Below are positions 1-9,895 of a DNA stretch of 64,000 bases, in pieces (the first letter of the stretch is position 1; each line of letters opens with the position of its first letter). The stretch spans positions 186,001 through 250,000 of the forward strand of contig VXBA01005856.1 of NCBI GenBank assembly GCA_013399895.1. The letters are read 5' to 3'. Made by a program: the position numbers and the translations under genes. The notes below the pieces were generated by a model. The model ran no database searches. It was given only the letters and a program-made list of their open reading frames with translations, and was not told the origin of the DNA. This stretch comes from Serilophus lunatus (lineage: Eukaryota; Chordata; Aves; Passeriformes; Eurylaimidae).

Positions 1-590
1 ATTCCCTACCTCTTTTCTTCACTGTTTGTCCAATGTTCCAAAAAAGGGACACTGGTTCAGTCTTTTTTCCCACTGATTAATAAAAAATCCCAATAATTTC
101 CTTTCTTCAGGTTCATACGCTGGTGATCAAAAAACAGCTCAGCTGTTTTGGAATTGAGAGAGATTTAATAGCTACTAAGTTGCTGTGGTATTATCATATA
201 AAATACAATTACCACTGAGAATGAGTTTTAAATTAGTTATAAACCAATTGAAATAATTTAGGATCATTAAGAATAACTGCATCTGGCAAAGTTTTGCTCC
301 ACCACAGGATTTCTTATTTAGCCTGCTCATTCTTTTTTTTTCTTAGGATGAAGCCTTGGGTGGTGGACTATGGTTGTAATTGAGCACATAATTAAAAATA
401 AACATCACATGAGGTTGTTTAGATTGGAGGAAGACATGATATGCAGTATATTGCAGTACTGCAATAAAAATCTATGTTAAGATAAAGAATCAAGTCATTG
501 TGTCACAAGTGATTAAGTGTTGGGATACTTCATTTACAGTTTGAAATACAGGAATACACTGGATTTTGGTTTGGTTCCTTTCCCCCTCAG
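1..590. other. AT-rich sequence, no recognised element
   Basis: No repeat family is recognised here. A polypyrimidine tract followed by CAG ends at 110 and is followed by about 35 open plus-strand codons. A second strong acceptor-like tract (T-run then TTAG) ends near 345 and is followed by a short open frame. Neither could be phased cleanly onto the exon-like segment at 591, so neither is called. Confidence 0.4.
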
Positions 591-692
591 TAGTTAAGTC
601 TGACAACATATTTGTGTCATCTCAAGGCCTTCCAGGACTTGGAGCCAGTGTTACTCTAGAGAATGCCTCCGTAGTTAATTCTATCTGTAAAG
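591..692 (+). CDS. Candidate internal exon (unknown gene)
   Basis: I do not recognise a protein. The segment is preceded by a pyrimidine-rich acceptor (TTCCTTTCCCCCTCAG, ending at 590). It is followed by a consensus-like donor (AAG then GTAAAG, from 693). It is 102 bp long. In one frame it takes 2 bases, then 33 uninterrupted codons, then 1 base, so it is symmetric. The codons are rich in G-first and RNY forms, which is typical of coding DNA, and the frame contains one N-x-S/T sequon (Asn-Ala-Ser). Its final single base joins in phase with the segment at 826. Chance AG-open-GT windows are common in AT-rich DNA, so this is an inference from splice signals and frame only. Confidence 0.22.
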
Positions 693-825
693 GTAAAGAA
701 TAACTTCCTGTCCTTTAAGAGGAAGGAAAACCAGGGGAATTTCATTAATTTGAAGCAGATTTTCTGCAAGCATTTGTACACTGTGAAATATTGTGCCTTT
801 GTCTAAGTTTCTGTTGTTTCTGTAG

Positions 826-911
826 CCCTTGATGCCTTGGTTCAGAATTCTACTGTCACCCTTTATAAGGTGCTAGGCCAAATTTTTTCCAACTTTTATC
901 TACATATTTAG
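826..911 (+). CDS. Candidate terminal exon paired with 591-692
   Basis: The acceptor is a good pyrimidine tract (GTTTCTGTTGTTTCTGTAG, ending at 825). After two bases that complete the codon left open by the candidate exon at 591-692, the frame reads 27 sense codons and stops at TAG 909-911. The implied intron (693-825) is 133 bp, short but normal for a vertebrate. A weak donor-like GTGCTA at 870 offers an alternative exon end at 869. The translated stretch is not recognised. If real, this pair would be the 3' end of a plus-strand gene that starts before the window. No convincing upstream exon was found in bases 1-590, which weakens the case. Confidence 0.18.
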
Positions 912-1692
912 AAGAAGAAATATTCATTATGCATTAATTCTAATAAATAAATAGCTGTGATGCACCAGAGGCATTTTGCTTTACCTTCTGCCTCGTTGTC
1001 TTCCTGAGGTATGTACAGATTTGCACTATGGCATTTGTCATGTCTTACTGCTTAATTAACCTTTAGTGTGGTGGCATTTCCCAGATTGCCTGCAGAGTTA
1101 TTTCAGACAAATGTGTCTGTGTAGATAGGCAATGTCAAATATAGCAGCTTTCTACTTAAAATATTGTTATTTGCTGGCACTAGGGACATTATTCTTTTGA
1201 ATAGAGCCTGTTGAGACTCTCAGATCCAAACTTTCCTGGTAGCTCACTTTAAACTTCTGCTTTGAGCATTCAAAATTCAAAGCAAGTCTTGTTTTAATTC
1301 ATGTGGAGATATTTTGAAATGTTAAACCATATATATCCTGAGAAACAGGAAAAATTCTTTCAGTGCTTTCTTTTCTGTTTTGTAACAGCCAAGTGCTTCT
1401 TTGCTTATTTGATGTAACTAATACTGTTCTGCACCATTCAGTTATGAAACTGCCTTAATGAGAGAGAATATAAGGTTTCTTTTCTTAGTCTTAGAGTAAT
1501 GGCTAGAAAAGATTTCTTATTAAAAAAATATGCAAATTTGAAAAATTTCTTAATCCTCCCATGTGAGAAAAGGTTATTTTACTTATTAAAACAGAATTGA
1601 TTGAAAGCTGTGTTAACTAAGATGTTATATTTGAATCTCAAATTTTCTTTAGGGACAAAAAAGCAATAGCTAACAAGATTTTTAAAACAGTT
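912..1692. other. AT-rich unique sequence
   Basis: No gene, repeat family or structured element is seen. Short A/T runs and scattered AATAAA-like hexamers occur, but none in a context that supports a call. Confidence 0.4.
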
Positions 1693-1694
<2 letters not shown>

Positions 1695-1726
<32 letters not shown>

Positions 1727-1748
1727 TGTTATTTTTTTTTTTTTTTTN
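1695..1748. repeat. Poly-T tract with an assembly N
   Basis: A T run of about 31 bases is followed by a short GTGTTA interruption, then a second T run of about 16 and an N at 1748. It could be the poly-A tail of a minus-strand retrocopy, but no retroelement body is recognised beside it. The N suggests that sequencing through the homopolymer failed, so its length is unreliable. Confidence 0.8.
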
Positions 1749-2154
1749 TTGTTTGTGTGTGAACTATATTGGTTGTCTGCTCATAATAACCTTCATTCTG
1801 AATAACCTTCAATGTTCTCTTAGCTTTTGTCTGTATTTTTGATTTATGATTTGTGCCATTATTTCCAAAATATAATGTGGACTGTAATCTCCAGTGAAAA
1901 AGAGAGAATAAATTTTTAATATTTTCTTCTGAAACCTAAACTTCTGCAAAAACAGAGTTCAAAAATTCTTGGGAATCAAAAGGTAGCACAATGGATACAT
2001 GTTAAGAAAAATATAAAGCAGTTTCCCCTTTTAAACTTTGACCCAGCAGATGATCATAAATGTAATTTTGGAAATATACTGGAAATACATCCAAGCAATA
2101 ACATTCTTTTAGGTAGTCCCAAGAAACAGACTATTTAGGGAGTAGCTAATCTTT

Positions 2155-2399
2155 TCACACACAGAATTACACACACAGAATTAACAAGCTTGGAAAAGAC
2201 CGTAGAGGTCATCAAGCCCAACGTGTGACCTAACCTACCAACCTACCCAACACCATCCCGACATCTAAACCATGTCACTAAGTACATCATGCAACTTTGC
2301 CTCCAAAACATCAGGGGACGGTGACTCTACCACCTCCCTGGGCAGCCCATTCCAATGGGAGATCACTCTCCCTGTGAACGAGTTTTTCCTTTAACACTC
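2155..2399 (-). mobile_element. CR1 LINE 3' end (antisense), interrupted
   Basis: Read on the minus strand this is the 3' terminus of a chicken-repeat-1 LINE. It has the CACAGAATT-type tail repeats at 2155-2183, then the conserved block beginning TTGGAAAAGAC and the stretch around CACCTCCCTGGGCAGCC. The same subfamily occurs at 5635-5760. The element stops abruptly at the LTR that begins at 2400, and no clear continuation is visible after that LTR. CR1 copies are usually 5'-truncated, and this one keeps only the 3' untranslated and distal region. Confidence 0.85.
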
Positions 2400-3272
2400 T
2401 GTATTGGTTTCTCTGTGGCCAATTTTTGGTAGCAGTGGAGGGGCTGGGAGGGAGGCTTCTTCTAGAAGCTGCTGGAAGTTTTCCCATGTCCAGCAGAGCC
2501 AATGCTAGTGGCTCCAGGCTGGACCTGCCTGGACAGACCAAGGCCAGGCCAATTAGCAGTTAAAGGAATGCTTCTCTGATAACATATTTAAGAAAGAAGG
2601 GGGGGGAAAAGTTAGGTTAGACAAAGATAGCTGCTGGAGAAGAGCAGGGTGAGAGCCTGTGAACAACAATGCCCACGCCGNAGATTCCTGGCAGAGACCT
2701 GTAGCCCGTGGGGAGATGAGCCCATGCTGGAGCAAGATTCTCCTGGCAGGATTTGTGGGCTGTGGGGGACCCACGCTGGAGCAGTTGCACCTGAAGGACT
2801 GATCCTGTGCAACGTGACCCATGTGGCAGCAGGGAGTGAAGAGCTGCTGCCCATGGGATGGACTCTTGCCAGAACAGTTCATGAAGGACTGTCCATTGTG
2901 GGAGAGACTCACGCTGGAGAAGATCATGAAGAGCTGTCTCCCATGGGAGGGACCCCACGGGATGCAGGGGAAGGATCCTCTCTCTGAGCAGCATCAAAAA
3001 TAAACTGACCATAACCCGCATTCCCATCTCCCTCCACCTCTGCTGGAGAGGAGGTTGAATGTGAAGCTCTGACCTTGTTAGGAATAAATTTAACTAATAT
3101 CCCCGCATGGAGTCTGTTTTGCCCGTGACAGTGATTAGCAAGGAATCTTTGATGGTCCTTATCTCAACTCAAGAAGCCTTTTGTTACATTTTCTCTCCTC
3201 TGCTGTTTGCAGGGGGAGGGAGAGAGTGGCTTCAGTGGAACCCTGGAATCCAGCCCAGGTCAAACCACTACA
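2400..3272 (+). mobile_element. Solo LTR of an avian endogenous retrovirus (songbird LTR class)
   Basis: The 873-bp element begins with TG and ends with CA in the context AAACCACTACA, the terminal motif of a songbird LTR class that I recall as ERVL-like. A TATA-like CATATTTAAG lies near 2584, and polyadenylation hexamers AATAAA lie at 2999 and 3083. The distal part (CCCGCATGGAGTCTGTTTTG onward) also matches that class. It contains five imperfect copies of a GGACCCACGCTGGAGCAG-like unit between about 2712 and 2968. No primer-binding site, polypurine tract or internal genes adjoin it, so it appears to be a solo LTR. Flanking pentamers (CACTC before, CATCC after) match only partly, so the target duplication has decayed. 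An N sits at 2681. Confidence 0.82.
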
Positions 3273-4261
3273 CATCCTTAACAAAAAAGCTGACAGATCT
3301 CCACAGTGGAAAACACAAATCAATGTTTCACAGCTTTTCAGCTTAAAGCAAGTGAGAGTTGATGCATTTTGAATATTTAAAGCTCAGAATTAAAAAAAAA
3401 ATTCAGACACATTTTCAACTAAATTGTATAACTATGTAAAAAAGATCAAGGAAAGAGTTAATGACAGAGTGGTAGTACTGCTTAAAACAATGTGAGAATC
3501 CTGCAGATAATAACTTCTGGTGAAAAGCATTTCTGGGAAATAAAATTATTGTATGGAAGGTAAGTAATAAAGATTTAGTAAAAGATAAACCATTAAATCT
3601 TCATAATGAGAAGATACTAAGTATCAGGTTAAACAAGATTAGGATTATTTATTTCAGTAGACGAGAGAAAAAGACGAGGAATATTCCTGGAATTGTGCTG
3701 TTTGATTTACAATATGAAGCTCCCTAATTTTAAAGAAAAAGTTATCCTGCTCAAAATTGTTATATTCCTATATATTTGTTTGAAAATCATTGCAAAGGTT
3801 CTATAGCATATTTTTTCTCCATTATTTTTTATTTTCAAATTAATATGGTGGCAATAAATAGTATGTATGTTAATCTGCACTTAGTTTTTAATAATAAATC
3901 TTTGTGTACATCTGAGGCAAAGGCATCAATTAATACAAACTAACACCTATTTTATAATGCCTACTTAACTGCTTATTACTGTATAATTGCTTACAATTAT
4001 TTCTGTAGAGCATCCACTGAATGAACAGAACATATATGCTAATTAGAGGAAATCCAATAATAGTACATTTCACTCACCCAATGAATCTTGTCAGTTCATT
4101 ACAGCAAATAGCACATAAGAATGGTACAGAGACACTCTATACAACTGGAATTGTACCAAGCCATGTTGTCCCAGGGCAAATCTGTTCATTTTGATTGTTG
4201 ATTGTCAGAACTTTCCATTCAAATTCTACAGTTATTCAGATGAGGATCCAAAGAGTGCAGC
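3273..4261. other. AT-rich unique sequence
   Basis: No coding or repeat signature is recognised. It separates the solo LTR from the next CR1 fragment. Long A/T runs and in-frame stops are frequent in all frames. Confidence 0.4.
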
Positions 4262-4628
4262 CAGAGCCCATCAGGAGGACAGAGGATGAGAAGGTTTGGG
4301 GAGACCTGGTTGTAGCTTTCCAGGAGCTGAAGGGAAGAGGGAGAGAGACAATTTCTGAGGGCCTGGAGTGACAGGATGAGGGCAAATGGCATCAAACTGG
4401 CAGAGAGTAGGGTTAGATGGGGTATTGGGAAGGAACTCCTTCCCTGGGAGAGTGGGGAGGCCCTGGCACAGGGTGCCCAGAGAAGCTGTGGCTGCCCCAT
4501 TCCTGGGAGGGTCCAAGACCAAGTTAGAGCAACCTGGGATAGTGGGAGGTGTCCCTGCCCAGGGCAGGGGGTGGAATGATGATCCTTAAGGTCCCTTCCA
4601 ACCCAAACCATTCTCTGATTCTATGATT
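4262..4628 (+). mobile_element. CR1 LINE 3' fragment
   Basis: The sequence follows the CR1 consensus from the distal reverse-transcriptase ORF through the 3' end. Landmarks are GGCACAGGGTGCCCAGAGAA, the CCCTGCCCAGGGCAGGGGG block, and the terminal GATCCTTAAGGTCCCTTCCA followed by the tail ATTCTATGA. The copy is 5'-truncated, as most CR1 copies are. The short open frames inside it are not genes. Confidence 0.92.
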
Positions 4629-5634
4629 TTATTAGTAATTTCTTCTGACTTCTTTGTAGCCCATCTCTAAAGGGCTTTTCAGCTTCAACTCTCACTAATT
4701 AATCTCCAATACATCCAGACCCCATCAAAAAAAAATAAAATTCTCCAGTATTTTGTACACAAAAAATGTTGAAGTTTTGCCAGAAGTGGAAAAAACAAAT
4801 GGAAGATAAATTTGAGATCTATGCCTATTTTTGCATTCGAAATACTAGGAAAGAGAAAGATATAAAAAGATATAAATATCTCCAAATATTTCTGAGCTTG
4901 TTTTGATACAGTCTCCTGTCATGGAAGGGTGTCTCTTATCTCTTTATTTTTAAGAGCACTGTATTACAAGAACATTAAAATTTTAACAAATCTTTTCATA
5001 AAATGCAACTATATTTTCGAAGCAGAATTTTCTGAGAAACTGTTAAGCTTTTTTTTCTCCTAATTTGCTCTTCAGAATATTTAAAATAGATGTAATTTAA
5101 TAGAAAAGTAAATTGTTTTTGGTCTAGAGTTGTTAGGGAACTAAGTGGTACAATCTATCATTGTCGTAACTCTCTTATTTTTCCCTCTATCTTTACCTGT
5201 GCAGTTAACTGTACATTTATCATGACATCCTTTGTGACCAGGCATTACAGGTAAATACATGCAGGTGAGTAAATCTGTTGTTTTCTCTTGGCCATGAAGG
5301 AAGAAATCATTCTTCAGCACAGATGCCTTCACCCAGATGTCTGGATCGAGATGAGAGGGAGCTCTTGTTAATTATACATGAAAAATTAAATATTGTTAAA
5401 ATATGCATTTAAAATATTTCTCTAAAGCTGCCAGTTAAAGTTTTTCCAAACGAACATCTTACACTGAATCCATACATCTTGGTAGGTAAGTGTGCATATA
5501 AAGCTGAGCTGTGTTGTAGGTAAATGGTTTCTGCTTTTTATGAAGAATTTACTCCAGAAGTAGTATCATATTGGGGAAAAATAACTAAAAATCACAGGTA
5601 AATGTACTATGATTTTGGATAACCTGTACTATAA
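4629..5634. other. AT-rich unique sequence
   Basis: Unique-looking sequence between two CR1 fragments that lie in opposite orientation. A short acceptor-like tract and small open frames occur, but none has supporting splice sites or coding-like base use. Confidence 0.4.
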
Positions 5635-5760
5635 AATCACAGAATCACAGAATTAACAAGGTTGGAAAAGACTGTAGAGATCATCAAGTCCAGCCTGTTA
5701 CCTATTGTCTAACCTATTACCAACCTATTGCCCAATACCATCCCATCGTCTAAATCATGC
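5635..5760 (-). mobile_element. CR1 LINE 3' end (antisense)
   Basis: This begins with the reverse complement of the CR1 tail (AATCACAGAATCACAGAATT) and continues through the conserved TTGGAAAAGACTGTAGAGAT block. About 125 bp remain, from the same subfamily as 2155-2399. It stops sharply where a stretch open on both strands begins. Confidence 0.88.
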
Positions 5761-6276
5761 TAGGGTGTGTGTTTTGCTCTTAAAACACAGAGATATCTTT
5801 CTTGTAGTGGAATTTTTCTGGGGAAAAAAAATGAGATTTTAAGAAACTGTATGTCTGTGTATGCACACACAGACACTTGTATAGAGGATGAACTGTACTC
5901 TGCTAATTTCTGCTTTGTGAAGTCGATACATTCTGTCACTCGAGGTTCCTTATCACCTAAAAGGACCTGGTCCAAACAGGCTGAAGCTGCGTCAAGCCTT
6001 GGCTGTAGTACCAGTGAGGTCCCACAGCTTATTCTCTTCTCCTTATTTCCTGAGAAAACCAGTGTCTTCAGTAGCTTGGAACAGCTGTGGAGCTCCTGGT
6101 CTCTTTCTTGGCTCTCTCCCTTTAAACTATTTTGTGATGGTCCAGCTATTGAATGGCACAGACATGTTGTGCCATGCACTGCACAACATGCAAGGGAATC
6201 TTTACTTATTGTGTGGTTTGAGGGACCTGTGTGTGACAAAAATAGGTTGTGGCTCGGGCCTGACTCAAAGAATTAA
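5761..6276. other. Half-kilobase stretch open on both strands, unidentified
   Basis: On the plus strand one frame is open from just after a TAG at 5761 to a TAA near 6274, about 169 codons. On the minus strand a frame of about 159 codons is open over nearly the same span (6239 to 5760). Neither translation matches a family I recognise, and the plus frame has no ATG near its beginning. The base composition is more balanced than its surroundings. The stretch abuts a CR1 fragment and contains a 10-bp inverted repeat at 6163-6190. It could be an old repeat or retrocopy remnant, a conserved exon, or chance. Confidence 0.3.
6163..6190. other. Perfect 10-bp inverted repeat (hairpin)
   Basis: CATGTTGTGC at 6163-6172 and its exact reverse complement GCACAACATG at 6181-6190 are separated by an 8-base loop. 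The arms do not extend further. No function is assigned. Confidence 0.75.
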
Positions 6277-6299
6277 CACTTCTTTTGTTGAATAAGTGA

Positions 6300-7080
6300 A
6301 AAACCCCTTCATCAATCACAGCTAAATCTGAGCATGTGTCAAGGGGCAAAAATTGCGTTCTCAGAAAGCCTTGTGCTTTGAGTATGTTGTTTAGCAATCA
6401 AATTTAACCTTACTATTGTCTTTTCTATGGGGGAAAAAAATAAAAAAAGCATAAACCACATGAATCTGAGAATTTGCTGTTTCTTTTTCATTAGAATTTA
6501 ACTTCATGACCTGGTAACAATCAGTGGAAGAATTAAAATGCACAGAGATAAATATTATAAAAATTTGATTTTTAATTGAATTGTTTCATCCCAGATGGCA
6601 AAAATAATTTTTTAAGCATTCCATAGCTTAGCAGAAAGCTTTTTTTAAAACAACATCTTCTAATACATAGAAATGTGGTGGTTTTCTTGTAATACAAGAA
6701 AGTCTTTGCTGTGAAAATACTGCATTAAAAAGTTTATAAAAAATGATGGATGAGAATAATTTCAAACCATTCAGAAGTGACATTTAGATGGATATTTATC
6801 TTAATGTAGCAGAATTACAGTGGCCTGAGACTTACTAGAACAAACAGTTTCCCTGATTTTATTGCCAACAAAAATCATAATATTTCATATTGGATCCAAG
6901 TTAAAGTACAGCTTCATGCATATTTATTTAAGATTTGGATATGAAAATGATGTCTTGAAAATAACTAGATAATACAAGAGTGGCAAAAACAGATAGAAAA
7001 ATGAAAGTTAAAGAAAAAGAACAGGTAAAAAAAAAAAAAAGCCCAGGAGAAATGAATTCCCATCTTTGCATTTTTCCTGC
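6300..7080. other. AT-rich unique sequence
   Basis: No element is recognised. It includes a 14-base A run near 7027-7040 just upstream of the more GC-balanced exon-like region. Confidence 0.4.
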
Positions 7081-7089
7081 TTGCCTCAG

Positions 7090-7247
7090 GGACTAGGCTA
7101 ACAAAGATGTTCTGGTTGTTGGCATCAGTAGATGGCACTGGAAGGAGGAACAGTGTGGACAAGCTCCCACTGCTGAATGATCTCTCAGATGGAACCTGGA
7201 GGTTCCACTTCAAGACTGGTATTTCCAGGATTTCCTTCTGGAAATAA
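7090..7247 (+). CDS. Candidate exon or old coding remnant (unknown)
   Basis: A strong acceptor-like tract (TTTTTCCTGCTTGCCTCAG) ends at 7089. After two bases the frame is open for 51 codons to TAA at 7245-7247. Third positions are unusually C/G-rich for this AT-rich neighbourhood. No good donor precedes the stop (a GTATTT near 7218 is poor). The translation, with a run of Asp, Leu and Arg-rich residues, is not recognised. A minus-strand frame covers part of the same bases. It may be a terminal exon, a pseudogene piece or a conserved non-coding block. Confidence 0.15.
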
Positions 7248-7295
7248 TTTCCCTACCCAAGTTTCCTCTGAATGAGAGCAGATTTAGGTCTTCAC

Positions 7296-7487
7296 TCAGC
7301 TTCTGTGAATATTTCTGAGAAGCAGGGGGGTTTCCCCCCCCACACACATACAAAAGAGACTTTCTGCATCCAAATTCCCTTTGCATCCTCTCACGTGCAG
7401 TGCTTGTTTCACCTCTTCTTTGCTGTACACTAAAAACCTCTTGGAAAACTTCCAGTTGACAAAGGTCTTCATGTCATCACCTTCCAC
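7296..7487 (-). CDS. Candidate minus-strand exon (unknown)
   Basis: On the minus strand a frame of about 63 codons begins next to a CAG acceptor-like site (TATTTCTGACAG) around 7490. Its first 50 codons look coding-like, being Lys/Glu-rich with few rare codons. It then runs into the G/C homopolymer hairpin at 7325-7341, where the reading becomes low-complexity. The first residue is GTG rather than ATG, so this is not an independent start. No family is recognised. Confidence 0.14.
   Translation of the reverse strand: MEGDDMKTFVNWKFSKRFLVYSKEEVKQALHVRGCKGNLDAESLFCMCVGGETPLLLRNIHRS
7325..7341. repeat. G6-TTT-C8 homopolymer hairpin
   Basis: Six G at 7325-7330, TTT, then eight C at 7334-7341 form a near-perfect GC stem. 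It is followed by a short CA run. Confidence 0.75.
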
Positions 7488-7489
7488 CA

Positions 7490-9377
7490 GCTGTCAGAAA
7501 TAGTGTAGGTCTATGTAAGCCTTCAGATAGGTTTGGAAGCTGCAGTGGTTTTAGCAGATACTTCTGAGATCATTTCAAAGAAGGAAAATAGGGTAATATT
7601 TCCGTGTGGGGAGATGAGGCACCTGAATGTTAGAACTTTGAATGTAAATGTGATCCCACATGTGAATTTCAGTCTATTTCCCAGCCCTTAAACAATTTCA
7701 GTGGCTTAATAGCATTTCTCCACAATTTACCCAGGAAAGTCTGAAGATCTATTTCATAAACTTTATCTACAAGCCAAAAATAAATTGAGATCCAAGACTC
7801 ATTTTATTGCTTCTGTTCTTTTATTTATCTCTCATGATACATAGATTTGTGCTTGCTGTGATTGTGTTATAAATTACCTTTGCAAGGAAGTCATGTCTCA
7901 GTTTTTATGTTCAGTACCTTATCTTATTTCACTATTTTACTTTCTCTACTGTGTGTGGAGGGGAGGAAAACACTGTTTAGGCTGCCCTTGTGTTCAAGTT
8001 GACGCTTTGTAATTTTAAACAGGCTCCCGAGCCGTGTTTATTCCCTTTTTACAATAAAGTTGGTGTAATGTGCTGATATGTGGATTACATACATTTACAT
8101 CTTGTATCTTGCAGCTGTTGACTCTCAAAATGCTGAGTGTGTTGAAAGTTTATAATAGAGTTCTACAACCTAACAGTTTGTTTTCACTTGCATATAAACA
8201 CACTCCCCCTTGCCCCAATTAAACTGTTATTTTTATAAGCATTTTCCAGAAAATGTTCTATTTTATTTCATGTCTTTTCTCTGATTTCACTGAATATTGA
8301 GATTTATCTGCAGGCATTATATATGGAAGTATCATGTGATCAGTAGCAGACATAGGACAGGTCAAAACTCTCCCCTTTCCAAAGCTATGGAAAAGAATAA
8401 GATTAAAAAAAAAAAATAATTTCGGTGCTTAGGCTTTGGCACAAAGGTGATGATTTATTTCCATTAGCACAATGACTTATCTCATAATGAATAAGTGCCT
8501 ACTAATAGAATGGACTCAAGAAGTACAGTGCTTTATGCAAGAAGGATTTCTGTGGCACATATAAGGAAATTATGATTGATTTTTGTTGAGAACAGGGTTA
8601 CAGCAGGTTATTCTTCAGAATACTCTTTCATTGTGTGTCCTGCTGTCTTGATGGCAAACCCCACTTTATATTTCAATCATTACACTTGCATTTGAGTTCC
8701 ATGAAAAAACATCTGATTCCAGCTGAGTTGAAGGTCCACAGCAAAGTCTTCATTAACTAGAACCACGTCTTAAATTTGCATACCCGTTAATTTTTTTCAA
8801 CGTTTTCCTGCTGGGGGGAAAAAACAAGCAAACAAAAAAAAAAGTTAGCCTTGCATTAAAGCCTTACAGATATTGTTTTCTCACTTCCTGCATAGCCCAG
8901 TTGCATTTGGATCACTTTGTTCTGCCGGGAAATACAGTGGTGGCCTAAATAGTTGTCTAATCACACGTTTCTGAGCATGAAAACCAACTGCTCTCACCTA
9001 TTCATCCAGGGAATGAGCCAGCAGTTGAATATTTTAAGAGAAAAAAAGAGGACTGTGAAGAACCTGAATAAGTTTAGACATTCCTACCATCCTCTTGACT
9101 GGAAAAAAAAACTTGTTGTGTCTCTCTGGTGTGTTAAGTTTCAGCCAGAATTTAGATGAGGTTGAAGAACTATGAATGACTGTAGCTGGAGTTCAGAGGT
9201 ACCTGAAACTGGGACACTCCATTCCCAGAGTCAAGCTCTAAGTTTTATTTGGTGATTCCAGTCATCAAAAGGGAGGTTCCAGTGAAATAATCTGCTCATT
9301 CTCCTTTCTGGCCATCACTTGACCATTTTATTAATTGAGAAATTATGTTGGAACATAAATTATATTGCAAATATAGT
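7490..9377. other. Unique sequence with a possible conserved block at 7985-8115
   Basis: Most of this is AT-rich with no recognised element. Bases 7985-8115 stand out because they keep CpG sites (GCTCCCGAGCCGTG) and contain a SOX-like ACAATAAAG inside otherwise CpG-poor DNA. That is the look of a conserved non-coding element, though conservation cannot be tested here. Confidence 0.3.
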
Positions 9378-9412
9378 GCACACACACATACACACACACA
9401 CACATACATATG
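9378..9412. repeat. CA/TA microsatellite
   Basis: An imperfect (CA)n run interrupted by T, passing into ACATACATATG. Confidence 0.85.
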
Positions 9413-9841
9413 TATATAAAACATATGTAAGGAAAGTGCCTCAGTAATTTATATAGAGCATTAAAGAACTTTGTGTTTGGGTAAAATACACTGAAATTGC
9501 AAGACTGAACTTATTCTATATATTTTGATTTATCAGTTATTCCAGAACTCTATACTTGACAGCTGCTTTCACAAAAGTTCAGAATTAAAAATAGAAAGCT
9601 GAGAAGGAGCAATATTTTGAAAATGTCCTGCTGAAATTACTTTACAACAGATTATGTGCTTTTAAAATCTTAGTTTTTTTCTTTGTGATCTTGCCTGTGC
9701 CGTTATTCACTCTTCTGTACTTTAAAATTAGTCAGAACAATGGCACAAGATTAAATCAGATGGTAACAATGGAACATATGACATCCTCTATGATTTGATT
9801 ATGTGACTTGTTCACTGGGAAAGGTGATGTCGCTGCTCATG

Positions 9842-9895
9842 GTGAACATTCAGGTGATCTTTAAGGTTCCTTCCAGCCTAAATCATTCTATGATT
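9842..9895 (+). mobile_element. CR1 LINE 3' tail remnant
   Basis: Only the last ~50 bp of a CR1 are recognisable: GGTGATCTTTAAGGTTCCTT, CCAGCCTAAATCATTCTATG and the tail. The upstream part has been lost or has diverged. Confidence 0.8.

Noticed and set aside
2553..3027. Overlapping frames of 80-136 codons on both strands
   Set aside because: They lie inside the solo LTR, follow its internal repeat units and cross an N. LTR sequence is non-coding.
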